A stretch of 24,862 nt of DNA from CAZGYE01 sp964530165 (GCA_964530165.1 CAZGYE010000045.1:1-24862); one strand, 5' to 3'. Counted from the first letter of the stretch, positions 15,834 through 24,175 are shown. Numbers and translations are program-made. The notes: a model not told the origin generated them from the letters alone.

Positions 15834-16730
15834 TCATCCAGACTGTTTTTCAGTGGGCAAAAACCGCCGGCCAGGCCGTTCCTTGCTTTCCCGTACGGTC
15901 TGCAAGAAAATATCCTCCAAAGTGGCTGTGGGATGATCGACCTTCAGCAGTTTGGCGTCGTGCTTTGCCAGGACCTCTTCCACGTCTTTGACGGCTTGCT
16001 CATCGAGTTGAGTGGTCAGCAGTTGGGTTTCGCCCTGCGACTTGAGCAAGTCGTCCACCTTGCCCATCTGCTTTAGCTCGCCGGCATACAGAATGGCGAT
16101 GCGGTCGCAGACGTCCTGCACGTCGGCCAGCAGATGGCTGCACATCACGACCGTCTTGCCCTGCTCGCGCAGCTCGAGAATCATATCTTTCATCTCCCGC
16201 GTGCCGATGGGGTCCAGACCACTTGTCGGCTCGTCGAGCAAGATGAGATCGGGATTGTTGATCAGCGCCTGAGCCAGCCCGATCCGGCGGGTCATGCCCT
16301 TCGAATACTCCTTGAGTTGTCGCCGCCGGGCGTCGTCCAAACCAACCAGTTTGATCAGCCGATCAGTCCGCTCGCGTCGCTCGGCGGTTGACATGTTAAA
16401 CAACTGACCGTAGAAGCTCAGCGTTTCCTCAGCGTTCAGAAAGCGGTAGAGGTAGGATTCTTCGGGTAGGTAGCCGATGTGCTCGTTCTTTTCGACGTCG
16501 GCAGCCGACTTGCCCAAAATGGTGATCTCGCCCTCGGTGGGAAACAGTAGACCGAGCAGCAGTTTCAACGTCGTTGTTTTTCCCGATCCGTTTGGTCCCA
16601 GCAGACCGAAGACTTCACCTTTGTGGATGTCGAGACTTAAGGAATTGAGTGCTCGGACCTTCTTGCGACCCCAGAAATCACGATAAATCTTTGTCAGGTT
16701 CCGGATCTGAATGACGGACTCGGATTGCAT
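15834..16730 (-). CDS. ABC transporter ATP-binding protein
   Basis: A 298-residue ATPase. The Walker A motif GPNGSGKTT is at 45-53, the Walker B LILLDEP at 162-168, and the switch His199 is in MCSHLLADVQ. The signature motif is YSKGMTRRIGLAQAL (142 onward), the relaxed form (YSKGM in place of LSGGQ) seen in ABC-2 exporters. A C-terminal extension of about 80 residues follows, as in the DrrA/NatA-like group. AAGGG lies 6-7 bases before the ATG. It heads a three-gene operon with the permease and the anchored partner. Confidence 0.95.
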   Translation of the reverse strand: MQSESVIQIRNLTKIYRDFWGRKKVRALNSLSLDIHKGEVFGLLGPNGSGKTTTLKLLLGLLFPTEGEITILGKSAADVEKNEHIGYLPEESYLYRFLNAEETLSFYGQLFNMSTAERRERTDRLIKLVGLDDARRRQLKEYSKGMTRRIGLAQALINNPDLILLDEPTSGLDPIGTREMKDMILELREQGKTVVMCSHLLADVQDVCDRIAILYAGELKQMGKVDDLLKSQGETQLLTTQLDEQAVKDVEEVLAKHDAKLLKVDHPTATLEDIFLQTVRESKERPGRRFLPTEKQSG

Positions 16731-17316
16731 AGATGACCCTTAACGAAATGTGTGTACTGAGCGCACCTCTCCAGTCGGTTGTGAGAGAACTCTGATATTC
16801 GTAACTGTTTAGCCAAATGCAGTAATGAGGAAATTAGGAAGACAGGAGAAAGACGATTCTCGAGATTCCTGCTTTCCTGGTTTCCTAATAATCCTCCTCT
16901 TACCACGAAACACACTGTGGAGACGAACTTGCTCCAGACGGCCAAAATATTACTGATATTCTTGATGTGCGTCGCGAGAGTTTCAAGTCCTGAGCGGCGC
17001 GAAGCACCACACTCGCGTTAATACCGCATACGTCTGCGGAAATCGCCGCGTTGGAGCGAATTCCCCATTCGGCTGGAATCTCTCGAAATCGAACGGCCCG
17101 GCGAGGCAGCCGTCCATCCTGCTTGCAGACGGATTGCCAATATCTACCCCGCGACAACGACCTGCCAAAATGTCGCATTCCAGAGATCTCAATGTAAAGC
17201 CAGAACATGCTGATTGCAAGGTCGTCCCCCGAGCGCTGTGGAGGCCGTTCCCCCGCGAGTTCGGATTATGCCAATTGGCGAGGCGAAACGGGCGAGCCGC
17301 GATCACGATTGGCCGC
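16731..17316. other. Intergenic region without a supportable gene
   Basis: The 586 bases between the ABC operon start and the DUF58 stop have open frames on both strands but none with family-like sequence or a good start. The left half holds the AGGAAA-type inverted repeat. Near 17008 a short TAATACCGCATACG resembles a 16S rRNA segment, but the surrounding bases do not. Confidence 0.6.
16828..16899. repeat. Imperfect inverted repeat of AGGAAA/TTTCCT heptamers
   Basis: TTAGGAAGACAGGAGAAAG (16834-16852) can pair with CTTTCCTGGTTTCCTAA (16872-16888), with two mismatched or bulged positions, around a 19-base loop. GAGGA and TCCTC extend the symmetry on the outside. The arms consist of near-repeats of CAGGAAA. 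It is distinct from the AATGACGAAT family in the rest of the window. Confidence 0.55.
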
Positions 17317-18213
17317 TCAAAACCGCGCTCTGCGCTGGGCCAGGTATTCGACCAACGCTTTGTCGAACGGCATGCTGGTGTCTAATTCGACGTAATCGGC
17401 TCCGATGGAGAGGCATTCCTGGCGATAGCGTTCCCGCAGCTCATGAAGCGTTTCCAGGTAGTCGGCTCGAATGCCGTCGGCGTCCATCACCAGCGACTCG
17501 CCGGTTTCCGGGTCCTTCAGATCGACCACGCCGTCGAAGGGGAAGCTGACCTCCGCTTCGTCCAGAACGTGAAACACAATCACGTCGTGCCCGGCATGCC
17601 TGAGCAAATGCAGGCTCTCGATGACCGGGTCGGGATCGGTCAGCAGGTCGGAAAACAGAATCAGCAGGCTACGGTGCTTCACCATCGCAGCCACCTGACG
17701 CAGGTTCTTCGCGATTGCCGTCGGACCGGCCGGCTGCGATTTTGCCAGCAAGGCCAGCATGTTGCCCAACTGCGCCCGTTTGCTCCGCGCGGGCAGGCTG
17801 TTCCGGATCCGATCATCGAACGTCATCATGCCGACCGGGTCCTGCTGGTGAATCATCAAGTAGGCCAGCGCCGCCGCCAGGCAGACCGCATAGTCGAACT
17901 TCGTCAGTTTCTGGCGAAAGGTGTAACCCATGCTCTCCGAGAGGTCCAGCAGCAGGTAGCCGGTGATGTTCGTCTCGGCCTGATATTTCTTGATGTAGAA
18001 TCGGTCGGTCTTGGCATAAACCAGCCAGTCGATGTCTTTGGGATCGTCGCCCTGCGAATAGCGGCGGTGCTCGCTGAACTCGACGCTGAACCCGTGAAAC
18101 GGACTGGCGTGCAATCCGCTCAGAAACCCCTCCACAATAAACCGCGCCCGCAAATCCAGCCGAGAGACCGTGCGGATCACTTCCGGTTTCAGGTATTCTT
18201 CAGCGGTTGGCAT
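17317..18213 (-). CDS. DUF58 domain-containing protein
   Basis: A 298-residue protein. HASPFHGFSVEFSEHRRYSQ and GDDPKDIDWLVYAKTDRFYIK (residues 35-75) are the DUF58 signature, followed by the von Willebrand A-like metal site DLSES (Asp90, Ser92, Ser94) in the LLLDLSESMGYT segment. DUF58 proteins normally pair with a MoxR AAA+ ATPase and Bat-type vWA proteins in envelope stress or maturation systems. Here no MoxR gene is adjacent within the window, but the truncated gene at the far right edge is a plausible Bat-like partner. The start at 18211-18213 (MPTAEEYL) has AGAGAG upstream; the longer upstream frame lacks coding character. Confidence 0.93.
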   Translation of the reverse strand: MPTAEEYLKPEVIRTVSRLDLRARFIVEGFLSGLHASPFHGFSVEFSEHRRYSQGDDPKDIDWLVYAKTDRFYIKKYQAETNITGYLLLDLSESMGYTFRQKLTKFDYAVCLAAALAYLMIHQQDPVGMMTFDDRIRNSLPARSKRAQLGNMLALLAKSQPAGPTAIAKNLRQVAAMVKHRSLLILFSDLLTDPDPVIESLHLLRHAGHDVIVFHVLDEAEVSFPFDGVVDLKDPETGESLVMDADGIRADYLETLHELRERYRQECLSIGADYVELDTSMPFDKALVEYLAQRRARF

Positions 18214-18640
18214 TTTTCGGCTCTCTGACGGCCTCATAACACACATGGGCACCGCCTTTCCCAGGTTTCGACCGTTCAGCCATGAGCAGCTGGTCAATCT
18301 GAACGACTGGCGAAGTTTCTTCCCGGGAGTTCCAGCTCCCACGTCAATCATACACGGGCAGACAATCAAATGCTCGCCGCGCAAATGCGCAGTTCCCACG
18401 CCTGCTGAACCCAGCGGGTTCCGGGACCGAGAGCAGGCGTCATGATCTGGCTTCCGAAGACCGATTCCCGCCAATGCGAGTCGGCGCTGCCCGACTGCGA
18501 GGGAACGACCTTCTACGGGAACGCTCGGCTCACTGAGGCCGAACAGGGCGTTGTATTCTCTGGTCGCTTGCGAGCCAATGAACCTGGGATCGAAAGCGAC
18601 ATGTTGCGTTCCGGCATCAGCGGCATGCGGCGTTGCGCTA
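18214..18640. other. Intergenic region without a supportable gene
   Basis: The 427 bases between the PQQ-propeller stop and the DUF58 start contain small open frames on both strands, but none resembles a protein or has a ribosome site. I see no tRNA, clear terminator or strong promoter. It probably holds the DUF58 promoter. Confidence 0.5.
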
Positions 18641-19969
18641 TCAACGTGACGGAGTCGTGCGCGCGACCCGCAAGCATTTCAGGTTGCCGCTGCGATCTTT
18701 GCAGTACAGCCGCCCAGACGAGAGAACAACGTGCGGCCAAACTTCTGTCTTGAACAGGCCCTCTTTGCGGGCCAGCTCGGTGTATTGCTGGGGCGACCGC
18801 TCGGCGGTTTCGGCCAGGACCAGCCGACCACGCTGACCCCATGCAATCAGTCTCCCATCTGCAGTGATGATGCAGGAGCCGGGAGAGCCAAAACCTCGGG
18901 CGCCCGTCCACTTCTGCTTGCCGGTCTCGAAGTCGAGGCAGACGACGTTTTGCCAGCACCAGTAGACGTGTCCCTTGTAGACGATCGGTGAACAAACCTT
19001 CGAAGGGAACGGCTGCTCCCAGATCTTGGTGGCCCCGGCCAGTGTGATTCTGAGCTTGCAAATGGCGTAATGATTGTAGCCCGATGTGATGAGCACATGG
19101 TTCTCGTAGACCGCGGGAGTCGCAATGTTGTTTGCGAAACTGGTGAGCCAGGGATACGTGGCCACCGTTCTGCCGGCGTGAGTTCCATCGAGACGCACAA
19201 CCAGCAAATGGTGATGCGTCAGAACGGCCGCGCACGGAATGCCCTCGACGAGCATTGGCACCGGTCCGCCCGTGTGACCTGCGGGCCCCTTGTATTGCGA
19301 CGCCCACTGCCGCCTGCCGGTTCGCTTCGAAAAGGCCACGAGCGTACCGGTCCCGGCTCCCACCTCCACGATCACCCAATCACGGTACACCAGGGGCGAG
19401 GTGGTGTAGCCGTAATCTCTGTGACCGCTACGACCGACCCGCGGGCGGCGCGGGACACGATACGTGTCGTACAGGTTCAGGCCCCAAACTTTGATCCCGT
19501 CCTCTGTGGTGTCCCAGCAGGTGAAGTCGCCGTCGATGCTGAGAGTGTAGAGGTAGCCGGTCTCGTCGTCGTATTCCGGGGTCGAAGAGGGACCGGCGTA
19601 AACGCCCTTGTCCCCCAGGCTCCGCCGACCGTATTGCGGGCAGTTGTACGACCTCTTCCAAATCTCTTGGCCCGCGCCGGCGTCGAGGCAGGTCACGGAG
19701 TCTTTGTTCCTGCCCCAACCCATAGTGTACAGGCGGCCTCCCACAACGATCGGCGACGTGGAACCGATACCGACGTTTCGACTCCAGAGGGCATCTCCGA
19801 CGGGCCACCGGCCCGCCTTCCACCCGGACGCCTCGGCGACGATGTCGTTGCGGTTCGGCCCGCGCCAATGCGGCCAATCATCCGCATCGGCTGCGGTCAA
19901 TAGGAGAAATACGGCTGCCGCTGCAACCGGTCCCGCTGCGATCGGCAGACGGGCTCGTTGAAACAACAT
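18641..19969 (-). CDS. Secreted PQQ-like beta-propeller repeat protein
   Basis: A 442-residue protein. Residues 1-30 form a Sec signal ending AADADD; the mature part starts with DDWPHWRGPNRND, the usual beginning of planctomycete exported PQQ-like proteins. Propeller blades recur as short motifs: SPIVVGGRLYTM, GYLYTLSIDGDFTCWD, SPLVYRDWVIVEVGAG, TPAVYENHVLITSG, SPIVYKGHVYWC, LSSGRLYCKDRSGNLKCL. No catalytic residues of quinoprotein dehydrogenases are evident, so it is more likely a structural or binding propeller than a dehydrogenase. GAGGAAAG lies before the ATG at 19967-19969. The gene starts 38 bases after the hisC stop and may be the last gene of that transcript. Confidence 0.9.
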   Translation of the reverse strand: MLFQRARLPIAAGPVAAAAVFLLLTAADADDWPHWRGPNRNDIVAEASGWKAGRWPVGDALWSRNVGIGSTSPIVVGGRLYTMGWGRNKDSVTCLDAGAGQEIWKRSYNCPQYGRRSLGDKGVYAGPSSTPEYDDETGYLYTLSIDGDFTCWDTTEDGIKVWGLNLYDTYRVPRRPRVGRSGHRDYGYTTSPLVYRDWVIVEVGAGTGTLVAFSKRTGRRQWASQYKGPAGHTGGPVPMLVEGIPCAAVLTHHHLLVVRLDGTHAGRTVATYPWLTSFANNIATPAVYENHVLITSGYNHYAICKLRITLAGATKIWEQPFPSKVCSPIVYKGHVYWCWQNVVCLDFETGKQKWTGARGFGSPGSCIITADGRLIAWGQRGRLVLAETAERSPQQYTELARKEGLFKTEVWPHVVLSSGRLYCKDRSGNLKCLRVARTTPSR

Positions 19970-20007
19970 CGTCTGCTTTCCTCGCAGATTTTTCTTTGCA
20001 CGGGCGA

Positions 20008-21084
20008 CTAGACGATGTCTGCCAGCACGTCCAGGCATTGGCTGGTCTCGTCGTCGGTTCCGATGCTGATCCGCAGTCCGTCGAGCGTGCCGGCTTCATC
20101 TGTCCCGGCACCGGGGAACTGCATATAGCGAATCAGAATTCGCCGCTGTTTGAGCGATTCGTAAATCTCGCGGTGTTTTCCGTCGGAACGGGTGGCCCAC
20201 ACAAAATTGGCCTGGCTGTCGACGACGTCAAAGCCGAGCAAACGCAGCGAATCGGTCAGCCGGCTCCGCGTTTGCCGGATGCGCTCGATGTTCTGCTCCA
20301 TCCACTCCTGGTCTTCCAGCGCGCTGGCGGCGGCGGCCAACGAGAGCGAGTTGCAGTTGTAGCTGTCTTTGACCTTCCGCATGCCGGCAATCAACTCAGG
20401 ATGCGCAATGGCGAAACCGAATCGAATGCCGGCCAGACTGTACGACTTGCTCAGGCTGCGGGTGATCACGATCTGCCGGCCTTGCTGGTGGGCGAGCAGT
20501 TCCGCCCGGTGGGGCCGATCGCAAAAATCGCCGTACGCTTCGTCCAGCACCAGGATGCCTCGAGGCGGGACCAGCGCGAGGACGTCGTCGTCGGCCCAGC
20601 GATTCCCGGACGGAGAATTCGGGTTCGGCACCAAGACGAGCTTACTTTGCTCGACGATCTCCCGGCACGCGGCGTGGTTGAATGACCAGTCTGCATTCAA
20701 CGGCAGCCGCCAGTGACGGGCCCCCTGCAGATCGGCCAATGTCTCGTACAACACGTAGCTGGGATAGGGGTACGCGACCAGTTCGTGCGGGGCGACGAAA
20801 CTTCTCAATAGGATCGTCAGGTTCTCATCGCTGCCGTTGGCCGGCAGAATCCAGTCGGGACTCAGATCGAACAGTTCCGCCGCCTTTTGGCAAAACCGCG
20901 TCGAGAGCGGATCGGGATAGACGTTCAACCGGCCCTGAGCAGCCGAGCAAATTGCCTCCACGACACGCGGCGACGGCGGATAGGGGTTCTCGTTGGTGTT
21001 CAACTTCACCCAGCCCGACTCCTGCGGCTGCTCGCCGGGCGTGTAGCCCTCAATTCTTTCAACGTCGGGACGAAACAGGTTCAT
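20008..21084 (-). CDS. hisC: Histidinol-phosphate aminotransferase
   Basis: A 358-residue class I/II aminotransferase that converts imidazole acetol-phosphate and glutamate to histidinol-phosphate in histidine synthesis. It has LNTNENPYPPSP near residue 28, NPNSPSG at 154-160 (PLP-phosphate-facing Asn), DEAY at 181-184 and the PLP-binding lysine Lys213 in SLSKSYSLAG, followed by RFGF (Arg221). Length and motif order match HisC. The start ATG overlaps the xseB stop by 4 bases, so the two are coupled. No other his gene is in the window; some family members act on other imidazole or aromatic keto acids, so the exact substrate is inferred. Confidence 0.93.
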   Translation of the reverse strand: MNLFRPDVERIEGYTPGEQPQESGWVKLNTNENPYPPSPRVVEAICSAAQGRLNVYPDPLSTRFCQKAAELFDLSPDWILPANGSDENLTILLRSFVAPHELVAYPYPSYVLYETLADLQGARHWRLPLNADWSFNHAACREIVEQSKLVLVPNPNSPSGNRWADDDVLALVPPRGILVLDEAYGDFCDRPHRAELLAHQQGRQIVITRSLSKSYSLAGIRFGFAIAHPELIAGMRKVKDSYNCNSLSLAAAASALEDQEWMEQNIERIRQTRSRLTDSLRLLGFDVVDSQANFVWATRSDGKHREIYESLKQRRILIRYMQFPGAGTDEAGTLDGLRISIGTDDETSQCLDVLADIV

Positions 21085-21356
21085 GGCACACCCGCATCGA
21101 ACTCGGCGGTGAGAGGCTTGCCGTCTGCATCGACGCCGGTCAGGACCTCGATTTTCTGCTCGGTTTGCTCCAGTGTTGCGTAACAGGTGCGCAGCAGCGA
21201 CATTCCCTGCTCGAAGCGTTCGATCGACTCTCCCAACGAGAGCGAACCGTCTTCCAAATCGGCGACGATTTGCTGCAGTTGGGTCAGCGACTCTTCAAAC
21301 GCAGGTGCCGAGCCGGACGCGGCTTGTTTCGGATCCGTTGTTTTCGATTTCGCCAT
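21081..21356 (-). CDS. xseB: Exodeoxyribonuclease VII small subunit
   Basis: A 91-residue protein. After a short variable N-terminus, FEESLTQLQQIVADLEDGSLSLGESIERFEQGMSLL is the classic XseB helix-hairpin; it binds the large subunit XseA. Length is usual. Several XseB chains join one XseA chain to form the nuclease that degrades single-stranded DNA. The ATG is at 21354-21356, only 3 bases after the stop of the DUF1559 gene, so it is probably translated by coupling to that gene. Its partner xseA is on the same strand but about 1.6 kb upstream, separated by two exported-protein genes. Confidence 0.95.
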   Translation of the reverse strand: MAKSKTTDPKQAASGSAPAFEESLTQLQQIVADLEDGSLSLGESIERFEQGMSLLRTCYATLEQTEQKIEVLTGVDADGKPLTAEFDAGVP

Positions 21357-21359
21357 CGG

Positions 21360-22256
21360 CTAGAACTCCCCAATCACTTCCTTTCCGTTCTTGGTGGAAA
21401 GCGCCTTGTAAGTTGTCAGATCGATGTTGTAACTGAGGAACTGTACGCTTCCGTCGGCCATCAGGAAATGGGCGCCTTGGTCGTGCCAGCTCCAGAATCG
21501 CTCAATAATACCGGTCGCCGCAGGGGCATTGGCTCCCCGGCTGAGACCGAGCTCGGTGCTGATGTAGTGCTCGCACTGACTGCCGCCACAAATCACCCAG
21601 CCCCAGACGAGGTCTTGCGGAATGCCCCGCTCACCGACCATCAACGTAGTGGACGTCCCGTCATGGACGTCGCCAAAGCGAACGCTGCTCAGGCTGAACA
21701 ACATGCCCGTGCCGTTCAGGATGCTGACGCAGCCGCCGCCGGCCTGTGAGTCGCCACTGACCCCAAGATAGTTTCCGGGGTACAGATTCCCGCAGGGATA
21801 CGCGCCGGGAGTTGAATCCGCGAGTTTCTTTTGTGCATTCGGGTCGCTCGGACAAGTAAGCACCGGAAACACCTTCGAGGTGGGATCCGGTTGCGCGGGA
21901 CCGGGTGGAACGATGCCCTGAAGTGCCCGGATCTCGAGGCAACAATCGGGATTCCTGAAATTCACGGTATTGTAAACGTTGGCGAGGTCGAGTTGCGGCA
22001 GGATGAACATGGTGTAGCCCCAGGAACCGCCCCCGGATGCCGTCTCGCTGCCCATCGGAAACGTAAAATGGATGTCGTAGTAGTTGTGCAGGGCCAGGCC
22101 GAGCTGCTTCAGGTTGTTCTTGCATTGCGTTCTGCGGGCCGCCGCTCGGGCCTGCTGCACGGCCGGAAGCAACAGCGCAATCAAGATGGCGATGATGGCG
22201 ATCACGACCAGCAATTCGATCAGCGTAAAGCCGCGATGTCGAGAAGCGCGTCGCAT
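21360..22256 (-). CDS. DUF1559 prepilin-like protein between xseA and xseB
   Basis: A 298-residue protein with prepilin-type N-terminus (RHRG then FTLIELLVVIAIIAIL), PAVQQARAAARRTQC and GLALHNYYD, then a C-terminal H-X9-DG motif (HDQGAHFLMADG). The central part has several paired Cys and a LTCPSDPNA segment, both usual in the family. GAGG lies before the ATG at 22254-22256; the frame extends further but that part lacks a ribosome site. It is preceded by its own strong promoter-like sequence. It is separated by 3 bases from xseB, which gives an odd operon of a membrane pseudopilin with a DNA-repair subunit. Confidence 0.93.
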   Translation of the reverse strand: MRRASRHRGFTLIELLVVIAIIAILIALLLPAVQQARAAARRTQCKNNLKQLGLALHNYYDIHFTFPMGSETASGGGSWGYTMFILPQLDLANVYNTVNFRNPDCCLEIRALQGIVPPGPAQPDPTSKVFPVLTCPSDPNAQKKLADSTPGAYPCGNLYPGNYLGVSGDSQAGGGCVSILNGTGMLFSLSSVRFGDVHDGTSTTLMVGERGIPQDLVWGWVICGGSQCEHYISTELGLSRGANAPAATGIIERFWSWHDQGAHFLMADGSVQFLSYNIDLTTYKALSTKNGKEVIGEF

Positions 22257-22328
22257 AGGGCACCTCGAAGTGAGTTGTTGACAATCGAACGAAATGTGTA
22301 CCGGCTTCCGCGGATGTGACAACCTCTG

Positions 22329-22356
22329 ATTCTACCGCATCAGCCGACCATGTGAA
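22329..22356 (-). promoter_or_regulatory. Sigma70-like promoter before DUF1559-xseB-hisC
   Basis: On the minus strand TTCACA (22356-22351), a 16-base spacer and TAGAAT (22334-22329) match the consensus at five of six positions each. Transcription would start near 22322, about 66 bases before the DUF1559 ATG. This would let xseB and hisC be transcribed independently of xseA. Confidence 0.6.
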
Positions 22357-22412
22357 AGTGGTGCTGCAAGCATGCTTGTTACTCAATTTCAGTCGTTCCA
22401 AATTGCGAATGT

Positions 22413-22490
22413 GGGTGGCTGGGTCAGAGCGATAGCGCTGGCCCCGATCCACGAATTCCGGGCCTTCCCGTTGGTCAGACCCGGCCACCC
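22413..22490. repeat. 78-bp palindromic element with 13-bp inverted ends (MITE/REP-like)
   Basis: GGGTGGCTGGGTC (22413-22425) and GACCCGGCCACCC (22478-22490) are inverted copies with 12 of 13 positions matching (the odd one forms a G-T pair in RNA). GGCCC at the left centre and GGGCC at the right centre extend the hairpin inward. The element lies in the gap between the lipoprotein gene and DUF1559, just upstream of its promoter. Its end sequence recurs at 24822 (GGGTGGCTG). Confidence 0.65.
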
Positions 22491-22516
22491 CGCAACATTG
22501 TGACCGAAATTTGGAA

Positions 22517-22942
22517 CTACGGAATTTCGAAATTTCGCTCTCGGTCCTCTTCAGAAACCGTCACGTCGAATTCCCGCTGGGTGAGACTTGCAGCCTTCTT
22601 ATTCTTGTCGGCGGGCTTGGCCTGCGGGACGGATGATTTTGCTTTTTTCGAATCGGCATTCAGCGAGGCAACGCGGACCACGACGCGATGCGGACCGGCG
22701 GTCGGACCGTTTTCGGTGGAGAAGCTGTACTCGCCGCCGGAAATGGCTCCATTCGCAGCCGGACCGGTGTGGCCTTCGGCCGGCAGAAAGCTGATCGAAC
22801 CCTGCTGAACGCTCTTCCCGTTGCGACTTACAGTTCCGTAGACGGCGATCCGCTGGAGGCCGGCTTGTGATCCACAGCCGAGCACGAACAGCACGCCCAT
22901 GAGAAATACCCCATGTCGAATGACGAATGACGAATCAACCAT
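22517..22942 (-). CDS. Small lipoprotein with carboxypeptidase-regulatory/transthyretin-like domain
   Basis: A 141-residue lipoprotein. FLMGVLFVLGC ends in a lipobox with the lipid Cys at residue 23. The mature part (VYGTVSRNGKSVQQGSISFLP, then AISGGEYSF and GPTAGPHRVVVRV) matches short planctomycete lipoproteins with a single beta-sandwich of the carboxypeptidase regulatory type, often found beside DUF1559 genes. The start ATG at 22940-22942 is 9 bases after the xseA stop. Residues 3-13 (DSSFVIRHGVF), the N-region of the signal, are encoded by the AATGACGAAT-type repeat. A later ATG would leave no basic N-region, so the repeat-derived start is preferred. Envelope-anchored; function unknown. 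Confidence 0.85.
   Translation of the reverse strand: MVDSSFVIRHGVFLMGVLFVLGCGSQAGLQRIAVYGTVSRNGKSVQQGSISFLPAEGHTGPAANGAISGGEYSFSTENGPTAGPHRVVVRVASLNADSKKAKSSVPQAKPADKNKKAASLTQREFDVTVSEEDRERNFEIP
22913..22936. repeat. AATGACGAAT-type repeat within the lipoprotein signal peptide
   Basis: The plus strand reads ATGTCGAATGACGAATGACGAATC, three heptamer steps in a row, which on the coding strand reads as SSFVIRHG. It is the same family as 9988-10138 and 24211-24288. Confidence 0.75.
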
Positions 22943-22951
22943 ACTACTGCG

Positions 22952-24175
22952 TCATTTCCCGAGCGGATCAGTATCGGATTCAACAGATTCTACTCTACTG
23001 GTCGCGCGACCTCTTGGGAAGATCGTTGTGATCGTTTCGCCCGGCTGGAGCTGCTCGGCAGAGTGAATGACTTGATCGGTCCCGCTCCGCTGCGTGATCG
23101 TGTAGCCGCGATTCAGAACCTTCAAGGGACTCAGGGCGTCCAGCGAATTCGCCACGCCGGCCAGTTGTTGTCGTCCGAGTTCGACACGGCCCGCGATGCT
23201 GCGCCGGAACCGATCGGCCAGCTCATCCAAGCGGGCCGTCAGATCGTGAATCGCTGAGAGCGGGCGGGTGAACACACGGCGAGAAGAGATCGCTTCGAGC
23301 TGCAGGCGGGCGCGGCCGGCGCGTTCGCGCAACGCGGCCACCAGCCTATCTTGGTGGCGGGTCAGGTCGCTGAACACTTCCAAGGCGTCTGGGACGACAA
23401 GCTCGCCTGCTTCACTGGGTGTCAACGCACGCAGGTCGGCCACCAGGTCGGAAATGCTGACGTCGATTTCGTGTCCGACGGCACTGATGACTGGGATGGG
23501 ACACTCGTGAATTGCGCGGGCGACAATCTCCTCGTTGAAAGCCCACAGGTCTTCGAGGCTGCCGCCGCCGCGTCCCGTGATGACGACGTCGACGTCAGGA
23601 ACACACGCAAGGGTTCGCAAGGCTGCTGCAATTTGCTCGGCGGCCCCTTCCCCCTGGACGGCAACCGGCAGCACCAGAATGTTTGCCGCCCGCCAGCGGC
23701 GCGTGATGACCTGTAACATATCGCGGACGGCGGCTCCCGTCGGGCTGGTCACCAGGGCGATCCGGCGTGGAAAGCGGGGCAGCGGACGCTTGCGCGCCGG
23801 GTCGAACAATCCCTCTTGAGCCAGCTTCTCCCGCAATTGACGAAACGCCAGCTCCAGCGCGCCGAGGCCCTGCGGAATCAATTGCTCGACGATCAACTGG
23901 TACGACCCGCGAGCCTGGTAAACTTCCAGCGGACCGGCCGCCACGACCTCCAAGCCGTCGTGAAGCTCAAACTTCAAGCGAGAGGCCGTTCCTCGCCAAA
24001 TGACCGCCCGCAGTTGGGCCGCTTCGTCTTTGAGGGTCAGGTAAATATGCCCGGAACCGGCCCGCGTGCAGTTCGAGACTTCACCCAGCACCCAGGCGTA
24101 CGGAAAGTTCTCCTCGACCAGCTCTTTAAGCTGTCGCGTGAGTTCCGAAACGGTCAGGACCGGCGTGTCAGGCAT
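22952..24175 (-). CDS. xseA: Exodeoxyribonuclease VII large subunit
   Basis: A 407-residue catalytic subunit of the nuclease that trims single-stranded DNA in both directions. The N-terminal OB fold (SELTRQLKELVEENF, VLGEVSNCTRAGSGHIYLTLKDE) precedes the catalytic core: FPRRIALVTSPTGAAVRDML, GRGGGSLEDLWAFNEE, and SAVGHEIDVSISDLVAD, which hold the conserved Asp, Arg and His residues of the family. A coiled-coil region rich in Arg and Leu and a C-terminal LKVLNRGYTI domain follow. The start at 24173-24175 has GGAG about 12 bases upstream. The 3' end is 9 bases before the lipoprotein gene. Confidence 0.96.
   Translation of the reverse strand: MPDTPVLTVSELTRQLKELVEENFPYAWVLGEVSNCTRAGSGHIYLTLKDEAAQLRAVIWRGTASRLKFELHDGLEVVAAGPLEVYQARGSYQLIVEQLIPQGLGALELAFRQLREKLAQEGLFDPARKRPLPRFPRRIALVTSPTGAAVRDMLQVITRRWRAANILVLPVAVQGEGAAEQIAAALRTLACVPDVDVVITGRGGGSLEDLWAFNEEIVARAIHECPIPVISAVGHEIDVSISDLVADLRALTPSEAGELVVPDALEVFSDLTRHQDRLVAALRERAGRARLQLEAISSRRVFTRPLSAIHDLTARLDELADRFRRSIAGRVELGRQQLAGVANSLDALSPLKVLNRGYTITQRSGTDQVIHSAEQLQPGETITTIFPRGRATSRVESVESDTDPLGK

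Noticed and set aside
14250..16076. A 608-residue open frame opposite the ABC permease and ATPase genes
   Set aside because: Rich in Arg, Gln, His and Asp with no domain pattern; it is the antisense shadow of well-supported genes.
17008..17025. TAATACCGCATACG, like a segment of 16S rRNA
   Set aside because: Only about 14 bases match; the flanking sequence has no rRNA structure or further similarity.
18478..18495. AGTCGG-CCGACT hairpin in the gap before the DUF58 gene
   Set aside because: Six base pairs only, no T tract and no gene end next to it.
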